Translations under genes and position numbers: made by a program | The notes under the pieces: generated by a model | What the model was told of the DNA's origin: nothing | Databases searched by the model: none | Seen by the model: only the letters and a program-made list of their open reading frames with translations | From: Planctomycetaceae bacterium | GTDB lineage: Bacteria > Planctomycetota > Phycisphaerae > UBA1845 > UTPLA1 | DNA: 64,000 nt | Reading direction: 5' to 3' | NCBI GenBank assembly: GCA_011525745.1 | Contig: WYBU01000089.1 | Coordinates: 1 to 64,000, forward strand | In this document: in pieces, positions 33,401 through 43,194 of the stretch | Layout of the letters: the number at the start of each line of letters is the position of its first letter | Numbering within the stretch: the stretch's first letter is position 1

Positions 33401-35383
33401 ATGCGACATGTTTTCGGCACGACCGAGCTGATTTGTCTGCACGACCTTTGTCGCCACGCCATCGGGCTTGACGGGTACCTGGCGCCGCTGGCGGTGGGTC
33501 TTTACGCACTGTGCGGCGCAGTGCAGGCTTTACTCGTATGCGTGCTGATCGCAACGGCGTGGCGCTTCCTTGCCTGGCCGATGACTCCGGGCCTGGCCAT
33601 CGGCCTGTTGAGCGGTCTGACGATCCTAGCGATGAGCGTATTTTGCCTGACCAACCTCAATGCCCTGGCGGCCGTTGTTTGCGGCGGCATCCTCGCCGTA
33701 GCGCTGGCTCGTCGCACGCGCCTCGCGCACATCGCGCCGACCGCCTGCGTCGCAGTCGCGGTCGTGGCCGGCGCGCTGGCCGCCGCAACGCTGATCGGCT
33801 TGAGCCGCAACGGCCGCGTTTCCGGTGCGTTGATGTGGATCGCCGTTCCGGTTGCGATGATTCTTGTCGCGATTGTCTGCCGGCTGGGTCGCCGATCGAC
33901 CGCCGGCGCCGCGCTGACCGCACTTTCGGCGCTGACGGCGTCGATTGTGGGCGCCCTGGGCGTGATATGGCCGGCGATGGCGCCGGCCTCGGCCGCGCCG
34001 ACCGACAGCCCCCACGTCGTGCTGCTTGTTCTGGATACCGTTCGTCGCGATCATTTTGGCTGCTACGGTGACCGCCGCGGGCTGACGCCGTTCCTCGATG
34101 AGCTGGCCGCCGAGGGCGTCGTCTATGAAGACGCCGTGGCGACTGCGCCGTGGACGTTGCCGACTCACGCTTCGATGCTCACCGGCCTGTTCGCCTACAG
34201 CCACGGTTGTCACGGCGACGTGCACCACTGGCTCGACGACGAGTTTGTGACGCTGCCCGAAATGCTTCGCGATCAGGGCTATCAGACGCTCGCGATCTGC
34301 GCCAACGCGGTGCTCGACACGTCCAACTTCCGCCAGGGCTTCGACGAGTACGTCTGCCTCGACGGCGTCAACGCCATCAGCTCGATGCGCGTCACACCGA
34401 CGATGAAGGCGCTGGGCTGGCCGCAGCGCTGGGTCGATCAGGGCGCCAGCCGCGCTCCAGACGCGTTGCGCGACTGGTTCCGGCGCGGCTTCGATCCGCA
34501 ACGGCCGCTGTTCTTAATGGTCAATGTCCTCGAAGCGCATCAGCCCTATCTGCCGCCGCTGACGCATCGCACCGCCGTTGCCCGGCATCCGCTGAAGTAC
34601 TGGCGCGCCACGAAGCTGGGTGCACGGCATTACGACTCCACCGCATGGGACATCCGTCGCGCCGGGCCGGGGCCGCAGGCCGACCTGGCCCGCGAGCTGT
34701 ACGCGGCCAGCATTCGATATCAAGATGACAAGCTGCGCCGGCTGTTCGACGTTCTCGCCCGGCACGTGCCGCTGGATGAGACGCTTCTGATCATCACGGC
34801 CGATCACGGCGAATGCCTGGGCGAGGACAACCGCTGGGGACACACCTTCGTCGTGAAGGACGCCGTGCTGCGCGTACCGCTCATCGTGCGTTACCCGCCG
34901 CGCTTTCCCGCCGGCACGCGCCTCGCCGGCACGTGCCAGTTGACCGACATCGTGCCGACCGTCTTCGACGTGCTCGAGCGGCCGAGTCCCGCGCCCGACC
35001 TGCCCGGCCGCAGCCTGACGCCCGAGTCGTTTCGACCCGCCGCGTGCGCGTTCGCGGAGTGGAGTCCCAGCATGGCCGGGGGCAGGCTGGCGCCGACGGA
35101 TTACCGTTCGGCGGTGATGCAGTCGCAGCGCGTGCTGCGCGACGAGCGATACAAGTTCGTCTGGTCCACTTCCGGCAGGCATGAGCTTTTCGATCTGCCT
35201 TCCGATCCACAGGAGCAGCGCAATTTGATTGACAAGCTGCCCGACGTGGCGGCGAGGATGGAGCGCGCACTGAACGACCTGATAGCGACGTTGCCTGAGT
35301 ACCGGGAGCGCGCGACGCTGCCCGCGAAAGGCCGCACGCGCGCCGAAGAACGGCGTCTGCGGGACCTGGGGTATTTTCATTGA
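33401..35383 (+). CDS. Membrane-anchored sulfatase-superfamily protein with threonine in the nucleophile position
   Basis: A 660-residue protein. The N-terminal 190 residues contain about five transmembrane segments. The alkaline-phosphatase-fold domain follows: VVLLVLDTVRRDHFGCYG gives the metal aspartates, and ITADHGECLGED near residue 465 the second metal pair. The nucleophile region reads APWTLPTHASMLTG (about residues 249-262). Where sulfatases have C/S-x-P-x-R it has T-L-P-T-H, so formylglycine cannot form. A threonine nucleophile is used by phosphoethanolamine transferases and related phosphotransferases. Start chosen at ATG 33401; the frame is open far upstream but crosses the repeat array. 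Its last 155 bases are duplicated at 63780-63934. Confidence 0.82.
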   Translation: MRHVFGTTELICLHDLCRHAIGLDGYLAPLAVGLYALCGAVQALLVCVLIATAWRFLAWPMTPGLAIGLLSGLTILAMSVFCLTNLNALAAVVCGGILAVALARRTRLAHIAPTACVAVAVVAGALAAATLIGLSRNGRVSGALMWIAVPVAMILVAIVCRLGRRSTAGAALTALSALTASIVGALGVIWPAMAPASAAPTDSPHVVLLVLDTVRRDHFGCYGDRRGLTPFLDELAAEGVVYEDAVATAPWTLPTHASMLTGLFAYSHGCHGDVHHWLDDEFVTLPEMLRDQGYQTLAICANAVLDTSNFRQGFDEYVCLDGVNAISSMRVTPTMKALGWPQRWVDQGASRAPDALRDWFRRGFDPQRPLFLMVNVLEAHQPYLPPLTHRTAVARHPLKYWRATKLGARHYDSTAWDIRRAGPGPQADLARELYAASIRYQDDKLRRLFDVLARHVPLDETLLIITADHGECLGEDNRWGHTFVVKDAVLRVPLIVRYPPRFPAGTRLAGTCQLTDIVPTVFDVLERPSPAPDLPGRSLTPESFRPAACAFAEWSPSMAGGRLAPTDYRSAVMQSQRVLRDERYKFVWSTSGRHELFDLPSDPQEQRNLIDKLPDVAARMERALNDLIATLPEYRERATLPAKGRTRAEERRLRDLGYFH

Positions 35384-35390
35384 CATGTAG

Positions 35391-35444
35391 CGCAGCCGCC
35401 CTCGGCTGCGTGCTGAAATGCGGCACGGCCGCCCGCGGCGGTGC
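35391..35444. repeat. Two GCAGCCG-type palindromes after the sulfatase gene
   Basis: CGCAGCCGCCCTCGGCTGCG (35391-35410) and a GCACGGCCGCCCGCGGCGGTGC-like dyad (35423-35444) stand in tandem 8 bases after the stop codon. They belong to the family seen as seven copies at 32350-32531. Confidence 0.7.
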
Positions 35445-35526
35445 TTGACCTGTGGACGGGCATCACCGCGCGCAAAGGCGCGGTTCGATCGCGCCTCTGC
35501 CGGCTGCCTTTCGCCGAATGCGGCCT

Positions 35527-38500
35527 TCACTCGAAGCCCAGTTCCGCTGCGTGCTCAAAAAGCTCCCGAGTTTCCAGGTCCGGTCGCTCCCGGTCGTCCG
35601 TCACGCCGCGGGATTTGGCGAAGAGTTCGACGGCGATGTCGCTTCGGCCAGCCGCATGGTGACACAGCGCCTGAACGAGCACGGCCGCCGCCGACGGCGG
35701 ATGGTGGGCGGCCGCTCGTATAGAAAGGGCGGCTTCGGCGGCCGCAAGCGCTTCCTCGTGTCGTCCCGCGTAATAGAGCGCCAGGGCGTGGAGCGCGGCC
35801 GGCGAGGCGTCGTTGGGCAGCAGCTCGCGGGCCCGCGCCAGCCGCCGGATGGCGTTTTCAAGCTTGGCCGGATCCTTGTGCCGTTGGCGGATTTCAAGGA
35901 TGCCATCGCTCACGAGATAACGCACGTGGTCACCGGAGATGCGTGTGGTTCGCAGGGCAGCTTCTCTCACGGCAGCAGGTAGATGTTCGTCGCGCGCCAC
36001 GGCTTGCTCGATGTCAGCATTCATGTTGCGGCCCTCGCGCGCCAGGCGGGCTTGGGCCCACACCAGACTGAACCGCGTGAGCGGATCGACTTCGGCCGGG
36101 CCGGACTCGAAACTCAGGACCGCCGTGTGAAAGCCGCTGGCCACCAGGGTTCGGCTGTCGGCGGTGAAGCCGGCGGCGAAGAAGTGCGACTCTTCGGACG
36201 GCAGCACGGCCACCTCCTCGTCGTTCAGACAGTCCCAGACGCGGATGGCGCGCTGCCCGCATGCGACCAACCTCGTCCCGGAGGGATGGAACGCCAGCGC
36301 ACGGGTCGGTCCCGCTTGGCGCCAGATGATCGGCGCTTCAGCGGAATGCGGCAGGTAGATCACGACCGAGCCGTCCGCCAAAGCCGCCGCGAGCCGCCGC
36401 CCTCCCGGCGAAAACGCCAGCGCCATTACGGTGCTTTCGCAGCGGATCACGCGGACGCACTCCCAGGTGTCGGTGCGCCACAGCCGGATGGTATTGTCGG
36501 CTGCACCGGTGGAGTGAGATCCGACCTCCGTAATGTCGACGGCATCGCCGGATCCGCTGGCAACCAGACGCCCGTTCGGACTGGCGGCCAGCGCATTGAC
36601 GGGGCTGTCGTGCCGTCCGACTACGCGGGCCTCGGCCGCCAATGCCTCCGCATCGTAGAGTGAGACCGCGCCGCGCGAGTCGCCAACCAATAAGGGTGTA
36701 GCTCCGTTGGCCACCGGGCTGTTCTCGCCGAGGGGTAAAAAGAGCAGAGCGCGCGGCACGAATCCTGCATCCGCCACGGCGACGATTCGACCGTCGGCGG
36801 CGTCAAGGAGCCCGAGTCCGTTGGCGGCGTATCCCGCCGCGACGCGCTGCCCGTTCGGGCTGACGGCGACCGACGCCTGTATCTTCGGACCAACCGCTGT
36901 GTTCCACAGCAGCTCGCCACTGACGGCATCGAGCAGCCGCACGTAGCCCCAACCGCCGATAGCGATCTGGCGCGCATCCGGGGACACCGCGGCCGCCCGG
37001 CTCGGCGCCTTGGGCGCCGTCGGCAGCGCGAAGCTGCCGGCGGCCAGCATGTCCCACAGCTCCAGCGAGCCGTCCGCCGTCATGACGAAGCTGTGTCGGC
37101 CGTCGGGCGGCGCTCCCTTGAAACGGCGGGGAAGGCTGAACGTGGCAATGCGCGACAGTGCTGCATCCATCACCTCGACAAACCCGTTGCCGCGACGGAT
37201 GTAGACGGCGTGACCGTCCGGCGACCACCACGCGTTCTCCAGGACCCAGCGCGGATCTGCCACGGTAAACGTTGCCAGCGTCTCGCCGGTGGCCGTGGAG
37301 TAGAGCTGAATACCGGGATTCAGCACGACGACACGCGACCAGTCTCGCGTGAGGTACGCTCCGTAGTCGCGTTTCGCGTCGCCGACCCGTGTCCCGGTGG
37401 CCAAGTCGATAAGCTGGCCGTCGGCACGAAGCCGCCGCCCGTCCGGGTGAAAAACAATGTAGAACGGCGATCCCTGGCCCATCCCCTGCAAACGGATGGT
37501 GCGTACCAACTCACCGCTTCGCGCGTCGTACAGCGTGACGCCCCCATTCTGGTCCGAATGGGCCACCCGCGTGCCGTCGGGCGAGATGTCGCCTCGGGCA
37601 AGAGCCGCGGCGCGGCGCCAGATGGGGGTCGAGGGGGGCGCGCCGGTATCGGCGCGGATGTCCCACATGCTGATGCCGCCGCGCGACTCATTGAGCAACA
37701 GTCGAGACCCATCAGGGCTGAGGCGCGCGCCGTAGGGGTCGAGCTCGAAGGGCACGTGAAAGCGGGCTCGCAGCGTCGTCGAATAGGGCGCGGTTTCGGC
37801 CGGCATCAGATCCCAGACGGCAATGCTGCCGTCAGGCGTCACCGTCGCCAGCGTCGACAAGTCAGCGGAGACGAGCGTGTGAGGATCCATTCCGACCTCG
37901 GTCGCGAGCGTAGCGATGCTCCGGTTCGAGGCCCAAGCCAGGTGCTGCCACTCCCAGCCGCGCAGCGCGGCCGTCGCGCGGGCGAGGTTCTGCTGGGCGA
38001 GTTCGAGGTCGCCCTGCTCGACGGCGGCGGTCGCGGCGGCGATGCTGGCGACGTAGGCCAGCCGCTCGGCCTCGGCCGTTTTGGCTTCGGCGAGGCGCCG
38101 TTGGCGGAGTTCGGCGAGCGCGTAGCTCGTCGCCACGACGACGCCGACGGTCAGCGCCAGCAGCGTCCCGACCGTTCCGGCCACCAGCGCGCGGTGTCGC
38201 CGGGCGAACTTGCGAAGCTGATAGAACGTGCTCGGCGGGCGCGCCACGATCGGCTCGTCGTTCAGGTAGCGGCGCACGTCGGCCGCCAGCTCGGCGGCCG
38301 AGGCGTAGCGCCGCGCCTTGTCCTTTTCGAGGGCCTTGGCCACGATCGTCTCGACGTCGCCGCGAAAGCGCGAGTCGATCGAACTGAGGCGCGAAGGCTC
38401 CTCTTCGCGGATGATGCGGACGGCCTCGGGAATCGTGTGGCCGGCGACGTGATAGGGCGGCTTGCCGGCGATCAGCTCGTAAAGTACGACGCCCAGGCCA

Positions 38501-39537
38501 TAAACATCGGACCGGACATCCAGCTCGTCCGGCCGGGCCGCGACCTGTTCGGGGCTCATGTAGGCCAGCGTCCCGACGAGCTGGCCCACTTCGGTTTGAA
38601 GCGTCGCCTGCACGTCCGCATCCGTGAGACGCGCGACGCCGAAGTCGAGCACCTTGGGCTGACCGAACTCGTCCACCAGGATGTTGGCCGGCTTGAGGTC
38701 GCGATGAATCACGCCGTGCTGGTGCGCATAGTGAACCGCGTCACAGACGTGCGCGAACAAACCGAAACGCTGCTTGACCGCCAGGCCCGCCTCGCGCACG
38801 TAAAGGTCGATCGGTCGGCCGCGGATCAGCTCCATCGCGAAAAACGGCACGCGTCGGGATTCCATTGACTGAAAAGCGGCAGGCGGCGTGGATTGGCGCT
38901 CGCCCGCACCGGCATCCAGGTCGACCCGCTGCCGACTCATGCCGTCGGGCGGATGTATGTCCGCCATCCCGGCTTCGTAGATCCGGGCGATGCCCGGATG
39001 ATGAAGCTGCCCGAGCGCCTGGGTCTCGCGCTCGAAGCGGTGCAGCATCTGATGAGTCGTAAGTCCCGGGCGGATGATCTTCAGCGCCACGCCGCGGCGC
39101 GGTTGCTCCTGCTGGGCCTCGTACACGCTGCCCATTCCGCCGGAGCCGACGATCCTCAGAATGGTGTATCGTCCGATGCGGCAACCGATAAGCGGATCGA
39201 CGCCGTCGGCGACATTCACATGCGGATCATCGTGGCGGCGTTCGCCCGTACGGTCCTGGCTGATCTGGGGCGGCGTCGCGCGGCGAACGGGCGCCGCCGG
39301 CGCGCAGGTTGCCAGCTCGAGCGGCACTTCCATGAAGCCGCGTAATTCGCCGCGCGCGGCGAGCATTTGCTCGACCTGCCGCCGCAGTTCGGGCGCTTCG
39401 GCGCATTGCTGGTCCAGAAATCCGCCGCGACGCTCCGGCGGCAACTCGAGCGCGTCGAGAAAAATGTGCTTGACTCGGCGGTCGGATTGCACGCTCAGGG
39501 CCTCTTCGCTCAAAAACGACTCCGCGCGACTCTGCAC
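35527..39537 (-). CDS. Giant Ser/Thr protein kinase with WD40 propeller and TPR-like tail
   Basis: A membrane-spanning Hanks-type kinase of about 1336 residues. Kinase domain about 120-420: glycine loop GSGGMGSVY, VALKII lysine, HRDLKPANI catalytic loop, DFGVA and the SPEQ activation-loop end. One transmembrane helix follows (about residues 450-475), then WD40-type blades (VTPDGSIAVWDL, VAHSDQNGGVTLYDA, NTIRLWRTDTWECVRVI) and a C-terminal TPR-like helical segment. The N-terminal 90 residues resemble the sigma-linked kinase leader (FLDALELPPERRGGFLD). The start appears to be GTG immediately after the sigma factor stop codon; a later start is possible. Paired with the ECF sigma factor upstream. 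Confidence 0.88.
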   Translation of the reverse strand: MQSRAESFLSEEALSVQSDRRVKHIFLDALELPPERRGGFLDQQCAEAPELRRQVEQMLAARGELRGFMEVPLELATCAPAAPVRRATPPQISQDRTGERRHDDPHVNVADGVDPLIGCRIGRYTILRIVGSGGMGSVYEAQQEQPRRGVALKIIRPGLTTHQMLHRFERETQALGQLHHPGIARIYEAGMADIHPPDGMSRQRVDLDAGAGERQSTPPAAFQSMESRRVPFFAMELIRGRPIDLYVREAGLAVKQRFGLFAHVCDAVHYAHQHGVIHRDLKPANILVDEFGQPKVLDFGVARLTDADVQATLQTEVGQLVGTLAYMSPEQVAARPDELDVRSDVYGLGVVLYELIAGKPPYHVAGHTIPEAVRIIREEEPSRLSSIDSRFRGDVETIVAKALEKDKARRYASAAELAADVRRYLNDEPIVARPPSTFYQLRKFARRHRALVAGTVGTLLALTVGVVVATSYALAELRQRRLAEAKTAEAERLAYVASIAAATAAVEQGDLELAQQNLARATAALRGWEWQHLAWASNRSIATLATEVGMDPHTLVSADLSTLATVTPDGSIAVWDLMPAETAPYSTTLRARFHVPFELDPYGARLSPDGSRLLLNESRGGISMWDIRADTGAPPSTPIWRRAAALARGDISPDGTRVAHSDQNGGVTLYDARSGELVRTIRLQGMGQGSPFYIVFHPDGRRLRADGQLIDLATGTRVGDAKRDYGAYLTRDWSRVVVLNPGIQLYSTATGETLATFTVADPRWVLENAWWSPDGHAVYIRRGNGFVEVMDAALSRIATFSLPRRFKGAPPDGRHSFVMTADGSLELWDMLAAGSFALPTAPKAPSRAAAVSPDARQIAIGGWGYVRLLDAVSGELLWNTAVGPKIQASVAVSPNGQRVAAGYAANGLGLLDAADGRIVAVADAGFVPRALLFLPLGENSPVANGATPLLVGDSRGAVSLYDAEALAAEARVVGRHDSPVNALAASPNGRLVASGSGDAVDITEVGSHSTGAADNTIRLWRTDTWECVRVIRCESTVMALAFSPGGRRLAAALADGSVVIYLPHSAEAPIIWRQAGPTRALAFHPSGTRLVACGQRAIRVWDCLNDEEVAVLPSEESHFFAAGFTADSRTLVASGFHTAVLSFESGPAEVDPLTRFSLVWAQARLAREGRNMNADIEQAVARDEHLPAAVREAALRTTRISGDHVRYLVSDGILEIRQRHKDPAKLENAIRRLARARELLPNDASPAALHALALYYAGRHEEALAAAEAALSIRAAAHHPPSAAAVLVQALCHHAAGRSDIAVELFAKSRGVTDDRERPDLETRELFEHAAELGFE

Positions 39538-40107
39538 TCAGCATTCCGCGCTTATTCGGGCGTAGAGCCACGTGCGTGCGAATTCCCACTCGCGCTCCAC
39601 GGTACGCTTGCTCAGCCCGAGCAATTCCGCCACGCCGTCGAAAGTGACACCCCCGAAGTAGCGCAGCGTCACGATGGTCGCGGCGCGCTCGTCGGTTCGA
39701 GCCAGGTCGTTCAGTGCTTCATCGAGGGCGAGGACGTCGTCGGAAGGCGCGTTGACGGCCACGTCAACGTGGTCGAGGTTCACGCGGATGAGGTCGCCGC
39801 CGCGCTTCAGCGCTCCGCGCCGGCGGATTTGATCGATGACGATCTGGCGGATGGCCTGGGCGGCCGCGTAAAAGAAGTGTGCCCGGCTTTTCCAGTTGGC
39901 GCCGCTGGACTGGGCCAGCCGCAGCCAGGCTTCGTGAACCAGCGCGGTGGCCTGGAGTGTCTGCCCGGGCGCCAGCCGCGCCATCTCCGCCTGCGCTAAG
40001 GCGCGCAGCTCCTGGTACACCAAGGGCAGCAGTTCGGCCGCGGCGCCGGCGTCGCCGTCCGTTGCCGCATGCAGCAACTGCGTAAGATTGGAATCTTGTT
40101 CACCCAT
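39538..40107 (-). CDS. ECF-type RNA polymerase sigma factor, kinase-linked group
   Basis: A 189-residue sigma factor of the planctomycetal group found next to Ser/Thr kinases. Region 2 includes LPLVYQELRALAQAEMARL, the [13 protein letters not shown] segment and AHFFYAAAQAIRQIVIDQIRRR. Region 4 has RYFGGVTFDGVAELLGLSKRTVEREWEFAR as its helix-turn-helix. It abuts the kinase gene with no gap, so the two are cotranslated. The start at 40107 gives the usual MGEQDSNLTQLL opening; upstream in-frame ATGs at 40137 and 40206 cannot be excluded. No anti-sigma factor is visible, so the kinase is the likely regulator. Confidence 0.9.
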   Translation of the reverse strand: MGEQDSNLTQLLHAATDGDAGAAAELLPLVYQELRALAQAEMARLAPGQTLQATALVHEAWLRLAQSSGANWKSRAHFFYAAAQAIRQIVIDQIRRRGALKRGGDLIRVNLDHVDVAVNAPSDDVLALDEALNDLARTDERAATIVTLRYFGGVTFDGVAELLGLSKRTVEREWEFARTWLYARISAEC

Positions 40108-40347
40108 CCGTTTTCTTGGCGGACTTTCCGGCCGCATTACGTAGATCGTTACGAAGGGATGGTTTGGGACTTCGGGCAGCCCGAACCGCACATCGGCAGT
40201 CGACATGTTACCCGGAAGTCGACCAACAACTCAACGGGTCTGCATGGAACTTGCGCGCAGGGCGCCCGGCGTCCGGAAATCGATCCCCGAGAAGCAGGGT
40301 CATCGTCGTCCTTGCGTGACGAAACCCTGCACACAGGAGAACCGCAA

Positions 40348-40848
40348 ATGACTCGCAATCGCATCGCAATCGCCATCGTCTCGACGCTCGCCGTCGGCTT
40401 CGCGCTGGCGGCCTTCGCCGGTCCGCCGAGCGGCAGTAACGGCACGGTCGCGGGCACGGCGCTGGTCGAGGCCGATATCCCGGGCCTGGAGCCGCTGCTG
40501 ATCCTGGTGACATATCATGCCGACGGAACGATCACCGCGACGGACAAGTCCGACTTCAGCCGGGGCGGGCTGACAAGCCAGAACCCCGCGGCACAGGGGA
40601 TCTGGCGGCGCAGCGGCCCGAACCAGACCACGACAGTGTTCCTTTTCTTCAGCCTCGATGCCAACGGCGTCCCCAATCCCAACTCCATGGCTCGCTCGAC
40701 CGCGGTCACGGACTGGAATCTCGGGATGACGGAGGGAACGGGCGTCTACACGCAGCGCGTCTACAACCCTGTGCCTGCGAGGACCCCCTCGACCCCAACG
40801 ACGGCACGCCTGTCCCCGGCGCGATCCCGTTCACCTTGCGAAAGCTGA
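40348..40848 (+). CDS. Small secreted beta-rich protein, frameshifted near the C-terminus
   Basis: A 166-residue product with a clear signal peptide (MTRNRIAIAIVSTLAVGFALAAFAG) and a soluble domain (GTALVEADIPGLEPLLILVTYH, GTITATDKSDFSRGG, QGIWRRSGPNQTTTVFLFF) resembling a small beta-barrel. I do not recognise the family. From about 40770 the reading frame changes: the present frame runs into Pro/Thr/Arg-rich sequence, while the next frame reads CEDPLDPNDGTPVPGAIPF and ends at TAG 40854-40856. A single missing base near 40772 would restore a natural C-terminus. AGGAGA precedes the ATG. Confidence 0.65.
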   Translation: MTRNRIAIAIVSTLAVGFALAAFAGPPSGSNGTVAGTALVEADIPGLEPLLILVTYHADGTITATDKSDFSRGGLTSQNPAAQGIWRRSGPNQTTTVFLFFSLDANGVPNPNSMARSTAVTDWNLGMTEGTGVYTQRVYNPVPARTPSTPTTARLSPARSRSPCES

Positions 40849-40944
40849 CGCAGTAGTCCAGAAGTCGGCCCCTGCGGCCGGGTGCGAGGACTCCCCTCTT
40901 GCACCGGGCTCGCAGCGCCGGCATGCACACGCACAGTTCTTCCC

Positions 40945-41072
40945 AGCGGCTCTGGAGGCCGTCAAGGAACTCAAGCAGGACAATGAGCGACGCCGAGAGT
41001 CAATCGCTCCGGAACGAAGTGCAGGAACTCAGGGCCATGATCCGCCGGATTGCGGCGGCGAAAGGAGACTGA
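40945..41072 (+). pseudogene. Remnant of an S74-family gene 3' end (coiled-coil tail)
   Basis: Two adjoining frames read EAVKELKQDNERRRESIA and then, after a one-base shift, RNEVQELRAMIRRIAAAKGD followed by TGA at 41070-41072. This is the coiled-coil tail that ends S74 (endosialidase chaperone) proteins, as at 43060-43191 in the intact gene. Nothing upstream encodes the rest; the tail directly precedes the start of the next S74-family gene. Confidence 0.7.
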
Positions 41073-41076
41073 AGTA

Positions 41077-43194
41077 ATGTTTGCGAATCGGAATCTGACA
41101 CTCGTGGCCCTGGCCGGCCTGCTGCTGCCGGGCGCGGCCCACGCCCAGACCCCGCTGGGCACGGCCTTCACCTACCAGGGGCAACTCAAAAACAGCGGCA
41201 GCCCCGCCAATGGGACGTATGACCTGGAGTTCTCGCTCTACGACGGCGCGGACGGCGCGGCCGTGCTGGTCGCCGGGCCGATCTGCGTGGACGACGTGCA
41301 GGTCGTCGACGGGCTGTTCACCGCCGAACTGGATTTCGGCGCGGCCTTCGGCGGCGACGGACGCTGGCTGGAGATCGCCGTCCGCGCCGACGACACGCCG
41401 GGCAACTGCGACACGGGCGCTTACACGACGCTCGCCCCGCGCCAGCCGCTGACGGCCGCGCCGTACGCGCACTTTTCCACGAAGCCCTGGGCCACGAGCG
41501 GGAATGACATCTCCTACACGACCGGCAACGTCGGCATCGGCACCGACAGTCCGCAAGCGCAGTTGCACACGGTCGGCGGACCCTTCTACAACCACGCTCG
41601 TTTCGAAAGCGATTCGACAGAAGGCACCTGGATGCGCCTGGTTAACTCGGATTTGGGCGGCCGGGATTGGGGATTGCTCACAACCGGCACAACGAACCTG
41701 GAGCCCGTGGGCAGTTTCTTGATTCGAGACAACACGACCCCCGCGGTACGTCTGATGATCGACCCTGCAGGAAGTGTCGGCATCGGCACGACGACGCCGG
41801 GCTTCCCTCTCACCTTTCCCAACACGCTGGGCGACAAGATCAGTTTGTGGGGGCAGTCCGGCAACCATTACGGCCTCGGCGTTCAGGCTGGGCTGCTCCA
41901 AATTCACAGCGACTTCTCCGCAAGCGACATCGCCTTCGGGTACGGAACGAGCGGCTCGTTCACGGAGACGATGCGGATCAAGGGCAACGGCAACGTCGGC
42001 ATCGGCACGGCCACGCCGACAGAGAAACTCGACGTCGTAGGCAGGATCAACGTTGCGGGCGTTGAGGCGGTTGACCAGTCGCAGGAGTCGTACAACTTGA
42101 ACTTGAGCGGGTTCATCTGGCAGAGCTTCACGGTCGGACAGGACGGCGTGCTGACAGCGGTTGAGGTTTACCCTTCGTTCTCGTCGGCATCAGGAACGCT
42201 CACGATCCATCAGGGCGAGGGGATAGGAGGAACGGTTCTATCGTCGCAGCCGTACTCGTTCAGCGGTCCGAATCAGTGGGTGAAATTTACGCTTCCGTCG
42301 GGTTTGTATGTACAGACCGGCGAGATACATACCATGTACTTTAACGTCGCGAGTGGCAGTCTGGTTCTCAGGGCATCATCCGCGAATCCATATCCAGGCG
42401 GAGTGGCGGTTTCTGGGAACTTCGACATCCTTTTTCGAACCTACGTGACTGCCGAGGGTCTGGTCAACACCGAGGCCCTCAGCGCGAACCGCCTCTCCGT
42501 AGCCGGCAACGCGGATTTCACCGGCAACGTCGGCATCGGCACGACGACGCCCGAGCGCAGGCTTCACGTCCGGGGTGCGGGCGGCACCAATGTAAACGGC
42601 CTTCGGCTCACGCACGGGGCATCGGGCGCCAACTGGGACCTGCTGATCGGCGGACAGGCCAACAGCTTCCCGGGTGGCTTTACCATCGCATACGACGGAA
42701 GCGCTACCACCGGGCTCGTGATCCGGGATACCGGCAACGTCGGCATCGGCACGGCGACGCCGTCGCAGCGGCTGCAAGTCGCCGGGAACATCTGCGCCAC
42801 GGGGACGATCGGCGCGTGCAGCGACGCCCGCTTCAAGGAGCACGTCGAGCCGGTCGCCGGCGCGCTGGAGAAAGTCGAGTTGCTACGCGGCGTAACCTTC
42901 GACTGGAAGCGCGAGGAGTTCCCCGATCATCAGTTCGCCGAGGATCGCCAGCTCGGCTTCATCGCCCAGGAGGTCGAAAAGGTCCTGCCGCAGGTCGTGC
43001 AGCGCAGCGCGGACGGCTACCTCTCCGTCGACTACGGCCGGCTCACGCCGGTTCTCGTCGAAGCAATCAAGGAACTCAGACAGGACAACGAGCGACTGCG
43101 TTCGACGAAGAACGCCGAAATCCAGTCGCTTCGTGACGAATTGCAGGAACTCAAGGACATGGTCCGCCGGATGTCGGCGGAGAAAGGGGATTGA
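41077..43194 (+). CDS. Tail-fibre-like surface protein with C-terminal S74 intramolecular chaperone
   Basis: A 705-residue secreted protein. A signal peptide (MFANRNLTLVALAGLLLPGAAHAQT) is followed by a conserved head of about 145 residues (FTYQGQLKNSGSPANGTYDL). A middle region punctuated by NVGIGT-xx-P motifs comes next, at about residues 150, 235, 305, 483 and 553. The S74 domain has the CSDARFKEHV segment with Ser/Asp and a conserved lysine, then GFIAQEVEKVLP and a coiled-coil end (LRQDNERLRSTKNAEIQSL). S74 domains trimerise fibres and cleave themselves off. Probably a trimeric adhesin. It starts 4 bases after an S74 tail remnant and is followed directly by another family head. Confidence 0.85.
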   Translation: MFANRNLTLVALAGLLLPGAAHAQTPLGTAFTYQGQLKNSGSPANGTYDLEFSLYDGADGAAVLVAGPICVDDVQVVDGLFTAELDFGAAFGGDGRWLEIAVRADDTPGNCDTGAYTTLAPRQPLTAAPYAHFSTKPWATSGNDISYTTGNVGIGTDSPQAQLHTVGGPFYNHARFESDSTEGTWMRLVNSDLGGRDWGLLTTGTTNLEPVGSFLIRDNTTPAVRLMIDPAGSVGIGTTTPGFPLTFPNTLGDKISLWGQSGNHYGLGVQAGLLQIHSDFSASDIAFGYGTSGSFTETMRIKGNGNVGIGTATPTEKLDVVGRINVAGVEAVDQSQESYNLNLSGFIWQSFTVGQDGVLTAVEVYPSFSSASGTLTIHQGEGIGGTVLSSQPYSFSGPNQWVKFTLPSGLYVQTGEIHTMYFNVASGSLVLRASSANPYPGGVAVSGNFDILFRTYVTAEGLVNTEALSANRLSVAGNADFTGNVGIGTTTPERRLHVRGAGGTNVNGLRLTHGASGANWDLLIGGQANSFPGGFTIAYDGSATTGLVIRDTGNVGIGTATPSQRLQVAGNICATGTIGACSDARFKEHVEPVAGALEKVELLRGVTFDWKREEFPDHQFAEDRQLGFIAQEVEKVLPQVVQRSADGYLSVDYGRLTPVLVEAIKELRQDNERLRSTKNAEIQSLRDELQELKDMVRRMSAEKGD

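Noticed and set aside
37093..38868. A 591-codon plus-strand open frame
   Set aside because: It lies wholly antisense to the Ser/Thr kinase gene and is a product of high GC; its translation is His/Arg-rich without domains.
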